From Trichoplax sp. H2 (taxonomy: Eukaryota > Placozoa > Uniplacotomia > Trichoplacea): a stretch of 64,000 nucleotides of DNA. Under the pieces are notes generated by a model that was given only the letters and a program-made list of their open reading frames with translations, had not been told where the DNA came from and made no database searches. Shown here one piece after another: positions 10,618 to 27,005 of this stretch (the stretch's first letter is position 1; each line of letters starts with the position of its first letter). The stretch covers positions 151,874-215,873 of the forward strand of contig NOWV01000129.1 of assembly GCA_003344405.1 (NCBI GenBank). The letters are read 5' to 3'. A program made the translations under genes and the position numbers.

Positions 10618-13600
10618 AGCAACCACATAGCAAATGATTGTGTTGGTATTTAGCTGGTGCTTGTTTAAATGAAATATTGTACATTCCTCGATTGGATTTT
10701 CAATGCTTACGAACTAGAAAATCCGATTTGGATAACGTCCCTTCAAACAGAGCTTTAGTGGATCTAATATCACTCTTTTCATTCCATTTTATAGCTCTAA
10801 CATCGATTATTACACTAATTTCATACAGTTTACTCGCCCTTAGTACCAATTTAAAAACTGCAATGCATCTTTATCTTAAGAAATTTTCATAATATCTTTG
10901 GTAAAGTAATGTATTAGCTAACTCTAAGTTCTAACCTTGACAAAAGTTAATTTCTATCTCCAAATCGACACATTAGTGCGAATATCATGGATTAACTGAT
11001 AATTTCATACTGGGCACAACGTACATTAGATAAAAATTAGCAAATAAGACGGTTAAGCATGCTATCATTATCTCTACGATATTATTGCCATGGTATATTA
11101 GAAATTATACGGCATAGAGCATTCTAGTTTATTGCGATACGTCGCATTCAGTAATGTATGCAGATATACGATATTATCAAAGATCAAGATTCATTTCAAT
11201 TTAATTATTTTATTTACATAACTTTCATGATGATTAATTATATACGATAACGATTACTATGTTAGATTGCAACGAATTAGGTAACCATTCCCATATTCAA
11301 TGGCATCGGTATGGCTAATGGGTCGAACATTACTTACTTTTACTTGGCTAATTTAAATTATTCGATTTGTAATGAAAACAGCTAAAGCAATATTGTATGC
11401 CGTACGATTACTTACGTCAAATAATGTTTATTACCCGCTCGAAGGATTCGGTTAGTACTGATATACGTGTTTGTATTCCGGATATTTTTGTTTATCTTAT
11501 AGTAATATGCATATTATCTTCTATGTATTAGTATCCTTAAAAGTCAACCCGAAACCCGGTTTGAGCCCGACTTGAGGGCGGGATTCGGATTAAGAATTTG
11601 TGTGATGATACCGTGTTTGTATAGCGATTGCACTTATTTCGGGTTAGAAAATCAACAATTTAATCGGGTTTTATCGGATTCGGGTTGCGTTTTCACTCCA
11701 TTGAAAGACTCTACTATGTATCATTGAGAACAGAGTTTTCGGTTCGAACAGTTGGTTTTAAAGAGATTATCATTAATTATTATGAGACAGTCTGTTCTTT
11801 TTCTTAATTTTCCAGCTACATACAATTCATGAATCCATACATTACTAAAGTTATGGTATTGCTTTAAAATTTCAGAGTACAATAATATCATTTTACGCGG
11901 ATTATCATAAAAACGATGGTGTGCTTGTTTGTAAATTAGCAGTCTGAGCGTAAAAATTTAAATTAGTTCTTGAAAATAGTTTATGTACAACTTTAACTTT
12001 CCCTAATAAAATGGGTTATAAGACGTAAGTCTTTCTGGTAAATTGAAAGATTTTGGTAGCAATGTCGCTGCATTGCAATTTCGTATCGTAAATTTCGGAA
12101 GAACGTTTCGCTGTCGATATGACAGGTTGTACGTTATTTGACCGCCCTTACTCAAACGGATTAGCCTGTTTACTTATATAGTATAAATATTATCAAAATC
12201 ATTAGCGTATATTATTTCCTTGCACTATCGTGGCCGATAGTCGTACTTGTCGCCATTGGTACGTAAACAATTGGCGTGCCTTGCCATGAATTTACGCAAT
12301 AGACCTCCTAGTAGCTACCGGCAACATCATCGCCTATTTTATTTATAATGCAGTGGGTGGTGGGGCTGTCGATTTTATTTTTTGATTTGATATTTATTTA
12401 GATTATAATTTTGTCCCGTGTGGATTATTATAGAATCTTTAATAATAAACAAATGGACGCCTCACGGGCTGCTGTAGTAGATTATAATTGATCGAGTATT
12501 TTCGGAATAATTTTCTTAAGTTCTTTTGCATGAACGATCACATAAATTTGCATCATGTTTTGTATGTCTCAGTAAGAATTACAATTATTTATTCGTACAT
12601 TTGTTGGTAAATACGGAACTCCTTAAACTATGTGTTTAATTTTTTGCCTATGCCAACACCCATAATAAAGTATTTGATGATGGGCTGTCCGTTGCATCAT
12701 TATGTAAACGTGGCTAGAAATGAATAGAATCAAAGTTATAATTTAAACACTTCAATGATGTAATAATTGGTAATGGAAGTTCAATCTATAGAGAAATTGA
12801 ACTCTATCTAAGCCTACGGAATTTCCGATACTTTAGTAATACCTTGATATCAAAAATGAACTACCTACTGTACAGCTTATTACAATTTAGCAGATCTATT
12901 AACGCCATATAAAAGTGGAGGATGATTTATAACATGCCTTACTGTCAATAGCTCATGCTATTGGCCATGTATTCCGACCAAAGTCACCGAACATGTACTA
13001 CTATTAGATTACAGCAGGTGGTATAGCTGCTTCATTATCCTTGCGTTAATGTTAATCGCAGTGTTTCTACTACACACTATCTTTTTAGACGGGTTTTCAT
13101 TTCTATCCTGATGATATCGGTAGAAACGGTTTGGTTACACCAGGCAATAGCAGATTAAAAATTAAAACTTGAGTTAGATTAAAGCTACATCAGTAGCTAT
13201 TATGAAAGAGCTGTTGCATGGAATTGCCCATTTTATTTCTAACTGGAATGATCAGCAGTCAAATATCTTTGGTGTTGTATTATCCGTAGAAATGGCACAG
13301 TGCAATCAAAAAGGATGTCATTTAAATGTTGCAATGATTAGGTTTACATATTGTTACAGATTTATACTATACTACAGTCTTATATTCAATCTTTTACTCA
13401 AATGCTGATATTTGCGCTGTTTAAAATACTCAGTAGCCATATCGAGAATATAAACAAGGATGCTTCCATTCATGGTCCTCTGAGATTATATGGTCATCTT
13501 TTGATTGTAGGAATTATTTTTACTCCTGTTAAATAGATGATTACGGTACTCTATTACCTAGTTGATGAAATTGTAATGCTCAGGCAGAAATAATTTATTT

Positions 13601-14803
13601 ACTTGATCTAATTTTATAATGTAACAGAGCGCCAAACGTGCTCCACTGCAAGTACAAAAGTCGGTACCGTAGTTTAGATATGCCTTAAAATGGTTATCAA
13701 TGATCAATTTCAACAGGTGCAAACATGAACACATTCTATGTGCCTCGTCCTACTTTTGCCACTAAGTAGGAAAGAGGGCATTAATAATGATTGAATGGGT
13801 AATTTTTTTGGTGGTAAGATCAACAATCTGTTCGTGAAGTTTAGTGGAATATTGATATTTTATTCAAGAGACAGTTGTGTGAACAATTTCCGATACTTTG
13901 GTAAACAACAGGCGGAGTAGCTGATGTAGCAAAATGGAATCTAAACTCGTTAATCTGAAATTGGTATAGTGCGGTACTTGTTGTAGCTGATTAATATTCT
14001 GAGTCTTAAAGCACCGAATGGACGGCCTTCTAATTTTTAGATTGTTTTCGTATTGAAGCTTTGCCTGGATTCGTTATAATCGTTTCAAACGACTTAACTT
14101 GAGTTGATATACATGCACTTGCCCATGACAATATTGAATTAGCTACGCATGTATACGTAAATAAGAAATGATCACCGTATGAATGAAGAGGTTAAATATT
14201 GAAAATTCCAGTACTGTTTAGTATAGTATTGGAAATTAATTTCCTTGACAGTTGGTATTGAACCCGTTAAAACGAGCTAAGAGGAGAGTGTAATATCGTG
14301 GAGAATTTCCAGATCAGATGTGTCAAAATTGGAATCTCAATGACACAAAAAATCAACTCTATTCATCGTAGGAAAGAAATAGGGCAACGGTTGTCAGTCT
14401 CTCCATTGCTTATACTGCAGGGGTCCGCTGGTTATCCTGGCTCTTTTTTATAATTAGAATTTAGAATTTTGTGTTTACTGTTAGTCATTCCTGTTGAAAG
14501 CCTTCCCATTTCCTAAATAAATATCCCGCCTTAAACCCGAACGATTTGTTCTTGTAGTATTTTATAGTTAGCAGTCAACCAATCTAAAGGCTGAGCGACA
14601 GTAGAAATTACAATACAGTATACGGCTCGAACATGTACAATGTGATTCGTTTTCTTTAATATGATTGAATAGTAAACATTATAAGTAAAGCGCTTCAAAA
14701 AGACCAATCGTCATGAATCGTTCTATCCAGATACATATTAAAACCAAGCATTTGCGATGAATTTTGTACAAATTGATGCAAAAATTTTAATATCGAATGT
14801 ATC
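10618..14803. other. Gene-poor AT-rich stretch
   Basis: No gene supported. The region 11536-11705 is locally richer in GC and carries the heptamer TCGGGTT/AACCCGA about four times. Small ORFs at 13202-13408 and 13351-13536 show no domain or splice signals that I recognise. Confidence 0.45.
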
Positions 14804-15225
14804 ATGCCGAAAGTAGATCCCTTGCTAATAGTGTTCTGCATCGTACTGAGAAATCACTCAAATGAATGGACTTTTCCATTTTTAATAAAATTGTTTTGTC
14901 CGGGATCAAGCATCCATTTCATGCCCGTAGTAGATCCCTTGCTAATGGTGTTCTACATCGCACTGAGAAGTCACTCAAATGAATGGACTTCTCTATTCTT
15001 AATAAGATTGTTTTGTCCAAGGATCAAGCATCCATTTCATGCTGAAAGTAGATCCCTTGCTAATAGTGTTCTACATTGTACTGAGAAGTTACTCAAACGA
15101 ATGGACTTCTCTATTCTTAATAAGATTGTTTTATCAAGGGATCAAGCATCCATTTCATGCTGAAAGTAGATTCCTTGCTAGTAGTATTCTGCATCGTAGT
15201 GAGAAGTCGTTCTGAACTTGGGATT
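14804..15225. repeat. 118-bp tandem repeat, about 3.5 copies
   Basis: Units start at 14804, 14921, 15039 and 15157 (spacing 117, 118, 118 bp). Each contains 'agtagatcccttgctaat', 'cactcaaatgaatggactt' and 'ggatcaagcatccatttcat' with few differences. The last unit is partial and ends near 15225. A more diverged piece ('atcgagcatccatttgatgatgaaagt') follows at about 15390-15422. The 119-codon open frame across it is a by-product of the repeats; because 118 is not a multiple of three, each unit is read in a different frame. Confidence 0.92.
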
Positions 15226-15806
15226 GACTAGCTTTGATCGTTGTACGATCAAATTGGAGTTTTAGCGGATTTTAGGGGTACTTCAGAGTACTTGGCAGAA
15301 CTCTACTTGCTAGGCGATGAAAACTCAGTATGGAAACGATCTTGAGGTTAAGGCATGAACTGCTGTATTCTAAATGGGATTGAATTGTCCATGGATCGAG
15401 CATCCATTTGATGATGAAAGTCGATTGAACTCTGACTTACAGTATCGAAAATCATAATATCTCCTTCATCGATCTACGGTGGAAGCTTGACTAATGCAGA
15501 TACGAGCGCGTTTGATGGGAAGAGGTAGAGACTATTTGAAGAAGCCTTAGGAGCAACGGCTTCAATTCGTTGTCCAGGGAACCCTCTATAGGTAGTTAGA
15601 ATAGAGTTTACTAGACGTTTTACTATAAAGGCTATGGGGATTAGGGGTTGCATAGATACTTTTTAGATAGCTATCCGTCTTAACATCCAATGCCGCTTCC
15701 CGTAGGTATCATTCGACATTGGACTAGCACAGGCTGTCGTACACTATCACATCGACGATAAAACAAGTACAAGAGTACGTCATGTGTTTTGTTGATTTTC
15801 TTCCAG

Positions 15807-16016
15807 CTAAATGTTGTTGAGTCACCATTCGTCCTGGATTATGTACAGCAGGGCGTTCCACAGCATTTGCTGGTGACCATATACACATGGCTAACCATGG
15901 TGGAACGCCCTAATGGACAGTATATGAGAGCACACCACCACAGGAAAGACCGTAAGAAAACACACAACCTGTCGTTCAAGAACATCGAACACGGAACTGC
16001 CTTGAAACATTTTTGA
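15807..16016 (+). CDS. Unrecognised terminal exon (69 codons)
   Basis: Preceded by a good acceptor (gattttcttccag, ending 15806) and open in phase 0 to a TGA at 16014-16016. The reading has an ordinary globular composition: PFVLDYVQQGVPQHLL, TIYTWLTMVERPNGQ, a basic HHHRKDRKK run, then NIEHGTALKHF. Its GC content is clearly above the flanks, which also suggests coding. I do not recognise the family, and no upstream exon was found with confidence. It contains an exact 11-bp inverted repeat (gggcgttccac near 15853 and gtggaacgccc near 15900). It could be the 3' end of a gene or a relic of one. Confidence 0.45.
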   Translation, partial: LNVVESPFVLDYVQQGVPQHLLVTIYTWLTMVERPNGQYMRAHHHRKDRKKTHNLSFKNIEHGTALKHF

Positions 16017-16201
16017 TCGCTTTTGCAAATGGTTCAAGTCAGCGTAGCCTCTGCTCTCCCTTCGTAGATATTCGATAAGAAGTAAAGAGAAAGCATACTG
16101 TACGACGTTATGGTATAGACTAGAGAAAATGACTGGCAGTTGGGTAAACATTATTTTGCCGTCCTTTCCTGGCCAAAATCAGCATTAGGTCTGCCGATAA
16201 C

Positions 16202-16250
16202 AAGTTTATTTATTTTTTTTTCTACTGATTAAATAAAAAAATAAACTTTT
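16202..16250. repeat. AT-rich imperfect hairpin
   Basis: 'aagtttatttatttttt' is followed after a short loop by 'aaataaaaaaataaactttt', an imperfect inverted repeat between the terminal exon at 15.8-16.0 kb and the aminopeptidase gene. It could act in 3'-end formation of the upstream gene or be simple low-complexity DNA. Confidence 0.4.
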
Positions 16251-16747
16251 ATTCACCGACCGTGACATGTTGATAAGTTAGCGGTAGGGTTACCAATCAA
16301 GAATGCAAAGTAGCAAGGTCCAGTAGTTGTTATTCTCTTGCTGAATTTAAATTTTCATGCAATTGGCATTTTTCACTCATTCTTGTTCGATGACCATCTG
16401 AGTGCAAGATGCGTTGGTCAACTTACCTTCAGATCTTTTGTGTCGCTTTAGGTAAGACGTTATTGTTCAAGTAGGAGAAAAAATAGAATTCCTGATGAAA
16501 AGTGGATATAGTCTTTTCCTGTAATTGTTAATGTCAATCTCGATCTTGCGATAGTCAATGGCCATCACTACAAATTGTCATCAAAATGAATTTTAGGAAA
16601 ACTTGCCTAGTTTCGATTAGTGACTTTGGAAGTTACGATTAGAAATAAAATGTTTCATGAAATGACAGTTATTGTAATACGAGTACAATTGAAATACCAA
16701 ATGTTTTACTGGTTATAACTTTGGATTCTATTTCAATACTTTATTAG

Positions 16748-19700
16748 TATTTGTGGTCGGCGCTCAAGGAGATGCTGCCAAGCCAGAGTGCAGTCAAAAT
16801 CAGGTAATTTTTGCTAATGTCGACCTAATTAAGTTATTATGAATTGTTATACAGTAGTTTATTTTCTAATGTCGACATTATGCAGGATATGTCCGGCAAT
16901 TTCGTTTTTTCTGAATACGTTTCAAGTATACTGTGTATTTTATGCCTTGGCAGAGCACATGCATTCCTATAAGAATTCGTTAATTTTGATGTACTGTATG
17001 GCTACTAGACAATCATTCAATTTTTAGTCTGGACAAATTCGATGTTCGCATTTAATATAGGAATTATTTCACCAATTTATATCGCACACGTGATAGGTAT
17101 TTATGTGCATCGAAGCCAACTGGTTTTTAAGCCTCTCAAAGGCTTATGGATAGCAAGCTACCTTAACGTATCGTAGATTGATCTGCTAATACTTGATGCA
17201 CAAATAATTGATGCTCTCTGCTGCAAATTTCCGTAAACTATTTATCTGCCATACACTAATCCAAACATACTTAACTGCTCATTTGTCCTAAAATAGTTTA
17301 ATTTTGACATTTAATTCTTGTGTTATTGAATGTATTTTAGCCACAAGGTACCGATGACAGATTGAAAACTTTGCGTAGTCATCTAGCGCAAGACAGTAAT
17401 AACATTCATGCATACATCATTCCTGCTGGTGATGCCCATCAGGTACGTTCATAAGATATACGAGTATATCGCCATCAAGGAAACTATCTGCGCCAAATAA
17501 ACATGCTTAAAAAGCTCACAGTACTTCGATAGATTCTATTTACATCAGGCCTAATAGTCAACTGTAATCATAGTCACCAGTAAAAGTGAGATTTTGCAAG
17601 AATACATCATCCATAATTGTCAATGACAGCCTACTGAATACTTGAAATCGATTGATCATATTGAATAACCCATTATCCTTTATATAGAGCGAATACATAG
17701 CTCCTTATTCCATGAGAAGGAAATTTATCTCTGGTTTTACTGGCTCGGCAGGTAAATTCTCCGCCAGTTTTTAGACTGTATGTCGATCCCTATAAGTGTG
17801 GTATAACAGCAAAATAAATATGTATATAGTGCAATGTGACAGTGATAATTGTGTTATTATTATATATACAATATAAAAGAAAACTAAAAATGGAAAAAAA
17901 CACACAGGCTGTAGAACCTTAATTTGATTATGCATTCTATCGCCATGATAAGGTACGGCCATTGTTACCAGAACTAAAGCCGCTCTATGGACAGATGGAC
18001 GCTATTTCCTTCAGGGAGCGGATGAATTAGATTGTAATTGGATTTTAATGAAAGCTGGTATGATTATAATTTTACTTTTTAAATCTCAATTTATCGTTTA
18101 GCTAGTGAGCTTTTTACCAATTATTTATGCAAAAGGTTTCAGTGCAGCAAGTTCTTGCATTGAAGATATGAATAGAATAACAAATAAATGCAGAGGTGTC
18201 TTTATTAAATGAACTATTGCTTATTATCTTTCATTCATAATTAAGGCTTACCAACTACTCCCAGTCAGACTACCTGGTTAAATCAGGTATTAAAATATCT
18301 TTAATTATTGTTTGACTACTATCTAATTCAGTAAATATTACATAATAGAGAACTATAGCTTGATATGCGGTTCAGAATACTTAAAGTAGATTGATGTAAA
18401 TTGTTTTGTATGACAGTAGCTTTGGCAAATAATAATTGAATATTCACATTTACGATCATAAGTTAATACAATTTCAGAACATTTAGTCATTTAATAATTT
18501 ATTTAAAATATTTGCTGCTAGTATTGTACTTTATGCAGTTGCCTAACCAGTTATATAGAAAGTATACTCTATTTTAGAAGGATTAATTTTAATTATCTCT
18601 CTTTTCAGGAATTGCCAGCCGGTGCTAATGTAGGAGCTGATCCTTTCCTATTATCTATCAGTAAGTGTCCTGTTTTTAAGTCTACTCTTCAGGCTCAATC
18701 GATATAGGCAGTATAATACTGTACTTGAATCATTTTGAAGTTTGCGATAATATAGTTATCATTATTTGATGCAGATATTGCTTAACAATAGTGTACCTTA
18801 CTGAAGTTGTAACAGATGTTATTTCTTGGCTTTGTATGCTCCCGCAATTAAAAACTAAGCTATGAATTCTTTATGTTATGATTATGATAGATTCATGGTC
18901 ATCATATGAAAAGGTGAAACTACATTGAAACTTTACGATCGTTTTCTTCGGCTATATATAATCAGATTCAAGTTCTGCTGTCCTTATCCAATATTTTTAC
19001 TTTAATTCCGATCTGTAGGCCTTGGCTACTGCAGGACATAAAATGATCCCAATAAGTGAAAATTTGGTTGACAAAGTATGGCTTGATAAACCAAGCAGGC
19101 CTGATGCAGCCTTAATTGCTATGGAAAATTTTTACACCGGTATAGTGACAAATTATTTTCTTTGCAATAACTTTCATCATCTTCTTCTGTATACGTAATG
19201 ATATAGCTATCATTAATATCCTCTGTTCATTACCTACAATAAACTTAATCAATGTGTATTGATGTTGATTATATTTGTGGTATTAACTAAATTTTAGGCA
19301 GATCGTGGAAATCAAAAATCGATGAATTGCGTGGTCAATTACGAGCAAAAGGAACATTTGCAATTATAGTACCAGCATTGGATAATGTTGCTTGTAAGAT
19401 AAATTTATAATTTATGCCTTTTTTGATTAAGTCGATTGCCTATGATTAGACAATTGCGAGTGCAATTCATATGCAATCGTCAACATAATGTAGTGGCGGT
19501 GCACATAGTTATTACTAGTGCGTACAGTAACAGTAGCAAGCATATTAAGGCTATACACATACGAACAGTAATTATACAGAATGAGTAATGTTCAATGATG
19601 TCCTCGTCTTTTCTGAAATAAGTATTTAAAACCTGGGTTTTATGGTATCGTTGAGGATTGTTATCATTGATTGTTTATATTATTATACTATGCAATTACT

Positions 19701-22700
19701 ATAAAACTACTATTGTCCTATTTTATCTGTAACTACGTAGAAAGATCTAATTATAATTACTGGTATGCCAAGTATAATACTTGACTGCTACATTCGATAA
19801 TAAATTAATTTCACTTAACGGAGTTATCAAATTTTTAATTTAGGGCTATTAAATCTTCGTGGTGATGATGTTCCATATAATCCTGTCTTTTTCTCTTACG
19901 TTATTGTAACGCTCGATACCATTGAGTAAGCTAATAGAATGTCAGTTAAATGAGACTGATTTGTTTGAGTTACGAAAGTGCATACGCACTTTATGACCAC
20001 TGCACCTGAACGTAATCATTGAAATACCACTATCGATATATCCTAATAGATTATACATAGATGAATCAAAGGTCAAACCAGCTAACATTAGAACACATTT
20101 GGAATTGGATAATTGTGCTAATCCACATTGTATCACAGTCAAGCCGTACAATCAAATTTTGACTGGCATTAAGGCTATTAGTGATGGAAATCCGACTGGC
20201 AAGATCTGGTTAAGTCCCAGAACTTCAAGTTTCGCTATTTATAATCAAGTAAAACCTGTAAGTTTATCTCATAGAGTAGTAAATATCAACGCATATCATT
20301 ACATTTGTTTTGTAATCTTTAAGTGAGATCGAAGCTGTGTAAAAGTTATTGAAGACTATACGAATTGCTAACAATATTCGTCCTACGTATTTACGTCTTT
20401 ATAGGAACAACGCTACTTGGAACCATCTCCAATTTCGTTAACAAAAGCTATGAAGAATGACGTCGAGAGACAACGTATGAGGGAAACTTACGTAAGTATA
20501 GATACATTAGATTCCACTACGTATGTAATAATTAAACTAATTGCATGATGTAGGTTTACATTATCTACTTTTGTATTAACTGGTAATGTATTATCATGCT
20601 ACTTCAAAACCATGATTTCATAGATCCAAGAATCTGCTCTCTATTGTCAATTTATGGCTTGGCTTAGCAAAGAGGTGTGTTAGTTAAATTCTATTTGTAT
20701 TATATGAACTTAAAATTTACTTTGTTTTGTACACTTTGTTATTACGTTTGTGTAATTTAAAATTAATAGAGTTAGAGTACATCATACGATGCAAGCACAT
20801 AAAAAGGAATTGAAGCTTTGATGGCCAATTGTTAATTTTTCCTTCAAATTTTATAGATCAAATCGAGACCCGCTAATTTAACAGAAATGTCTGCTGATAA
20901 GTACATGGAAAATATGCGATGGTAAGACAGTAATTATTGGTTATCTTTTACTACATATGAGTATTTGATTAATATCATCAACGAGTAAATTAATTTACAT
21001 CCATATTCAGGAACGCCTTCAAAGACTTTAAGGGACTGAGTTTTGCCACGATTTCTGCTGTCGGCCCTAATGGTGCTATCATCCACTACAAGTAAGTAAT
21101 GTACATTGAATGGAAGTTAATGTCAGTATTTACTTGACATATTTAGATAATTTGTGATTCAATATTTAAGTCGTGGTGGTATTTAAAGTTGAAAAATTTA
21201 ACCGTAATTATAATTTACATTTGTTTTTGAATGCTTGAATCACAGTTTATGCAATCCAAGTTGATATCGATGGAATTTTTTCAACTTGATGGCTAATGTT
21301 ATTTTACAATAAATGAGCTAATTAATTATTGTCTATCATTATTCTTAAAAATACTTGTGTATCTTCTTCTTACTAGGGCATCTAAAAAATCCGATACAAA
21401 ATTAGACCCTGATCAGATCTACTTATTAGATGCTGGTGGCCAATACCTGTTAGTAATAACAGCTAGCTTTATAGTAGTCATTTTTGAAATATTGATTTAA
21501 AAATTAGAATGTGATGTCTTTATCTGCAGTGGAATGATGCTATATTTAAAACTTGTATTTGACAATCAGTCTAATATTATATATTTTCAATCCCTAGCGG
21601 TGGTACTACTGACACCACAAGAACTTGGAAATTTACGCCTGGAACAGCATACGAAAGGGTAAGCATCTATTAAGACGATCTTTTTATCGTTAACGATTCT
21701 AGAGATCGAATCAAGTAGATAACTATTTATCACGTGAAAGTAGAATAATTCTTTTTTGTGGCCTGGGATTTAGGAATGCTTTACTCGAGTTTTAATGGGC
21801 CAAATCGATTTAGCTCGAGCAGTTTGGCCAGAAGGTACACATGGCCGAGTTATTGATATTTTTGCCCGCCAACCTCTCTACCAAGCAGGCCTGCAATACA
21901 GGCACGGTACTGGACATGGTATCGGAATTTTCTTAAACGTTCATGAAGGTTAGTATACCCTTAACTTTAAAATTGTTCATCAATAAACTACCATATAGTG
22001 TTATTCTGAAAGTGATACTCATCAGCATCCTAATCTAACGTACATATTTGACAATAAATAAACTGAATACGCCTCGCTCTAGGTCCTGGACGTATTGCAT
22101 CTGGTGTCCCACGGTATTATGAAAAACCATTAGCACCCGGCATGTTCTTTTCAGACGGTAAGAAATCTAAATTTGATTTTCATGTACAATTCATGCCTGA
22201 AGTTTATCCTCGATTTAATTATTAAGGTGCTGTTCTAGTAATTAAAATTACTCTGTAATGTTTTTTATCAGAACCTGGATATTATGAAGCAGGTAAATTT
22301 GGCATCCGATTGGAAACTGTCGTTATGGTTAAAAAAGCAAAGACTCCTGTAAGTTGATATAGTGCTATAATGTACATATGCATGCATGCAATTTAATGTC
22401 CGCAATGTTTGTATTAATTAAAAAAATATCGTAAGCGAGTATCAGATCCACTTTAAAAGGCTAGAAAACAATTTATGGGATATAGTCCTATATGCAACGT
22501 TATGACTAATTACAGTATATGATAATTTAATTTATCAAAAGATTGTATAAATTTATTTTGGGTGTAAGTGACTGGTATTTTATTTTTTAGTATAATTATG
22601 AAGGAATGCAATTCTTGGACTTTGAAGTTATTACTTTTGTAAGTTTGTTAAATACTGGATAGTAGTTGCGTGTAGCGTTAACTGAGATAAAATATCTTGT

Positions 22701-23185
22701 AAGGTGTTGTTCCTACTTATAATATGCTCAAGTATTAATAAAGCTATAGTTAAAGGTATATTTAGCGTAAAAATTAGAGTTTATGCTTGCTATTTTTTTA
22801 GGTTCCAATTGATATCATCAATTTAATAGACCTTAAATTGATGAGCAAAGAACAGGTTAGATTCAACGGTTATTATGTTGGATGATTGGTAACGTTAAAA
22901 TATGTATAATATGTATTTAATGTTTTTGTGTCTATTAACTTGAAAATATAGAGAGTCTGGTTGAACAAGTACAACTCAGATATTCGCACTAAAGTTGGCC
23001 CTTATTTGAAGGAACGTAAATGGGATGAAGGTTACAACTGGATGTTGGAATACACTAAACCTATTCCAATTACCGATGAACAGCCTCCTAACGGCAACAG
23101 CGCTTATAGTTCTTCTAATACTGTAGCTATTGCTTTAGTTACTGCCACTTTGATGATGATTGTTAACTATTTCAATCGCCACTAA
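16748..23185 (+). CDS. XPNPEP2-like: Membrane Xaa-Pro aminopeptidase (aminopeptidase P, GPI-anchored XPNPEP2 type), 5' exon missing
   Basis: Metallopeptidase of family M24B that removes N-terminal residues preceding proline. Exons: 16748-16803, 17341-17442, 17688-17751, 17953-18057, 18246-18286, 18609-18660, 18891-18913, 19019-19139, 19298-19393, 19844-19925, 20050-20257, 20405-20491, 20624-20674, 20857-20921, 21011-21091, 21377-21448, 21598-21658, 21774-21948, 22083-22157, 22272-22348, 22591-22638, 22802-22855, 22952-23185. All join in phase to about 675 residues, close to the usual length of the membrane form. The two creatinase-like N-terminal domains include [10 protein letters not shown]. 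The catalytic pita-bread domain keeps all five metal ligands: Asp (LLDAGGQY), Asp (GTTDTTR), His (GTGHGIG), Glu (EPGYYE) and Glu (DFEVITF). After a small-residue stretch, the C-terminus ends in a hydrophobic segment ([14 protein letters not shown]), as in a GPI-attachment signal. The first exon, with the signal peptide, is not settled; an ATG at 16357 is one candidate with a weak donor. Confidence 0.93.
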
Positions 23186-24159
23186 TGCAGGTGTAAATCG
23201 AATCAAATCTTAAATGTAGCTTCCTCTACTTTGTGTGATGATTTTATATGTTATCGTTTAATATAATGTTAATTTTTGTTTGTTTGTCATCTCAAGTTCG
23301 TATTCCAAATGTGTGTATTAACTGTTAAGAGTCGAATAAAAAGATGATATATTGATCAATGGTAATTTACTTGAAGCGCAATTAATTCGCGTCGGTGGCG
23401 ACGGTTAATCGCTTATAATTCTATCAAAAGGCGATAGTACAATACTATACTCATTACGGACATTTTCACTGACTGCAATACACCAAATGGGAGTAGCGAT
23501 AGCGTAATGCTTTTCCACGATATTACGCTAAATTCGTTATGCATTACGTGTATAGTTACTACAGTTACTAAAGTCCATTTTCCAGTATAATTAAGCGAGA
23601 TTGTATCAATAATTTTATTACATCCTTGATATTATCACTGCCTGTACATTTGTAACTAGAGTTTCAAATTTACATTCATTCTTATCGCAAAACGTTATGA
23701 TTGTAGTCAAATTGTCAATACGTACTTAATATAATTCGAAAGTTAGAACAGTTTCGATCTTTCAATAGAACAAAAAATTATTTACAATCTTTAGATTAGG
23801 CATAAGAATAGAACCAAAGTAATTGCGTCAAATTAGCGTTCGTAGGATATAGTAGCTCATGGATACATCAAATTGTACTGATGGTACAGCAAATGAAAAT
23901 GAATTCACAAATACTGTGTGAATGTAACAGTGAATGCGAACTAAAATTACTACGTAGCAAAAATTTCATGACATAGCCAGATGTAAGAATAATGAGTCAA
24001 TTTACGTAATAGTATATTTCTCTTTATATCAATTAATTACCCAAATGTTCATATAAATTTATGGTAGTAATACTGAATGAATAAATTCATTATAAAATCA
24101 AGAGAATTATAAAGCACATGCAACACTGGGTAAAATTAAATTTTGAGTATACTCGTACA
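23186..24159. other. Convergent intergenic region
   Basis: Separates the 3' ends of the aminopeptidase (plus) and dTMP kinase (minus) genes. An AATAAA at about 23335-23340, 150 bp past the aminopeptidase stop, is the likely polyadenylation signal. Nothing else is recognised. Confidence 0.55.
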
Positions 24160-27005
<2,846 letters not shown>

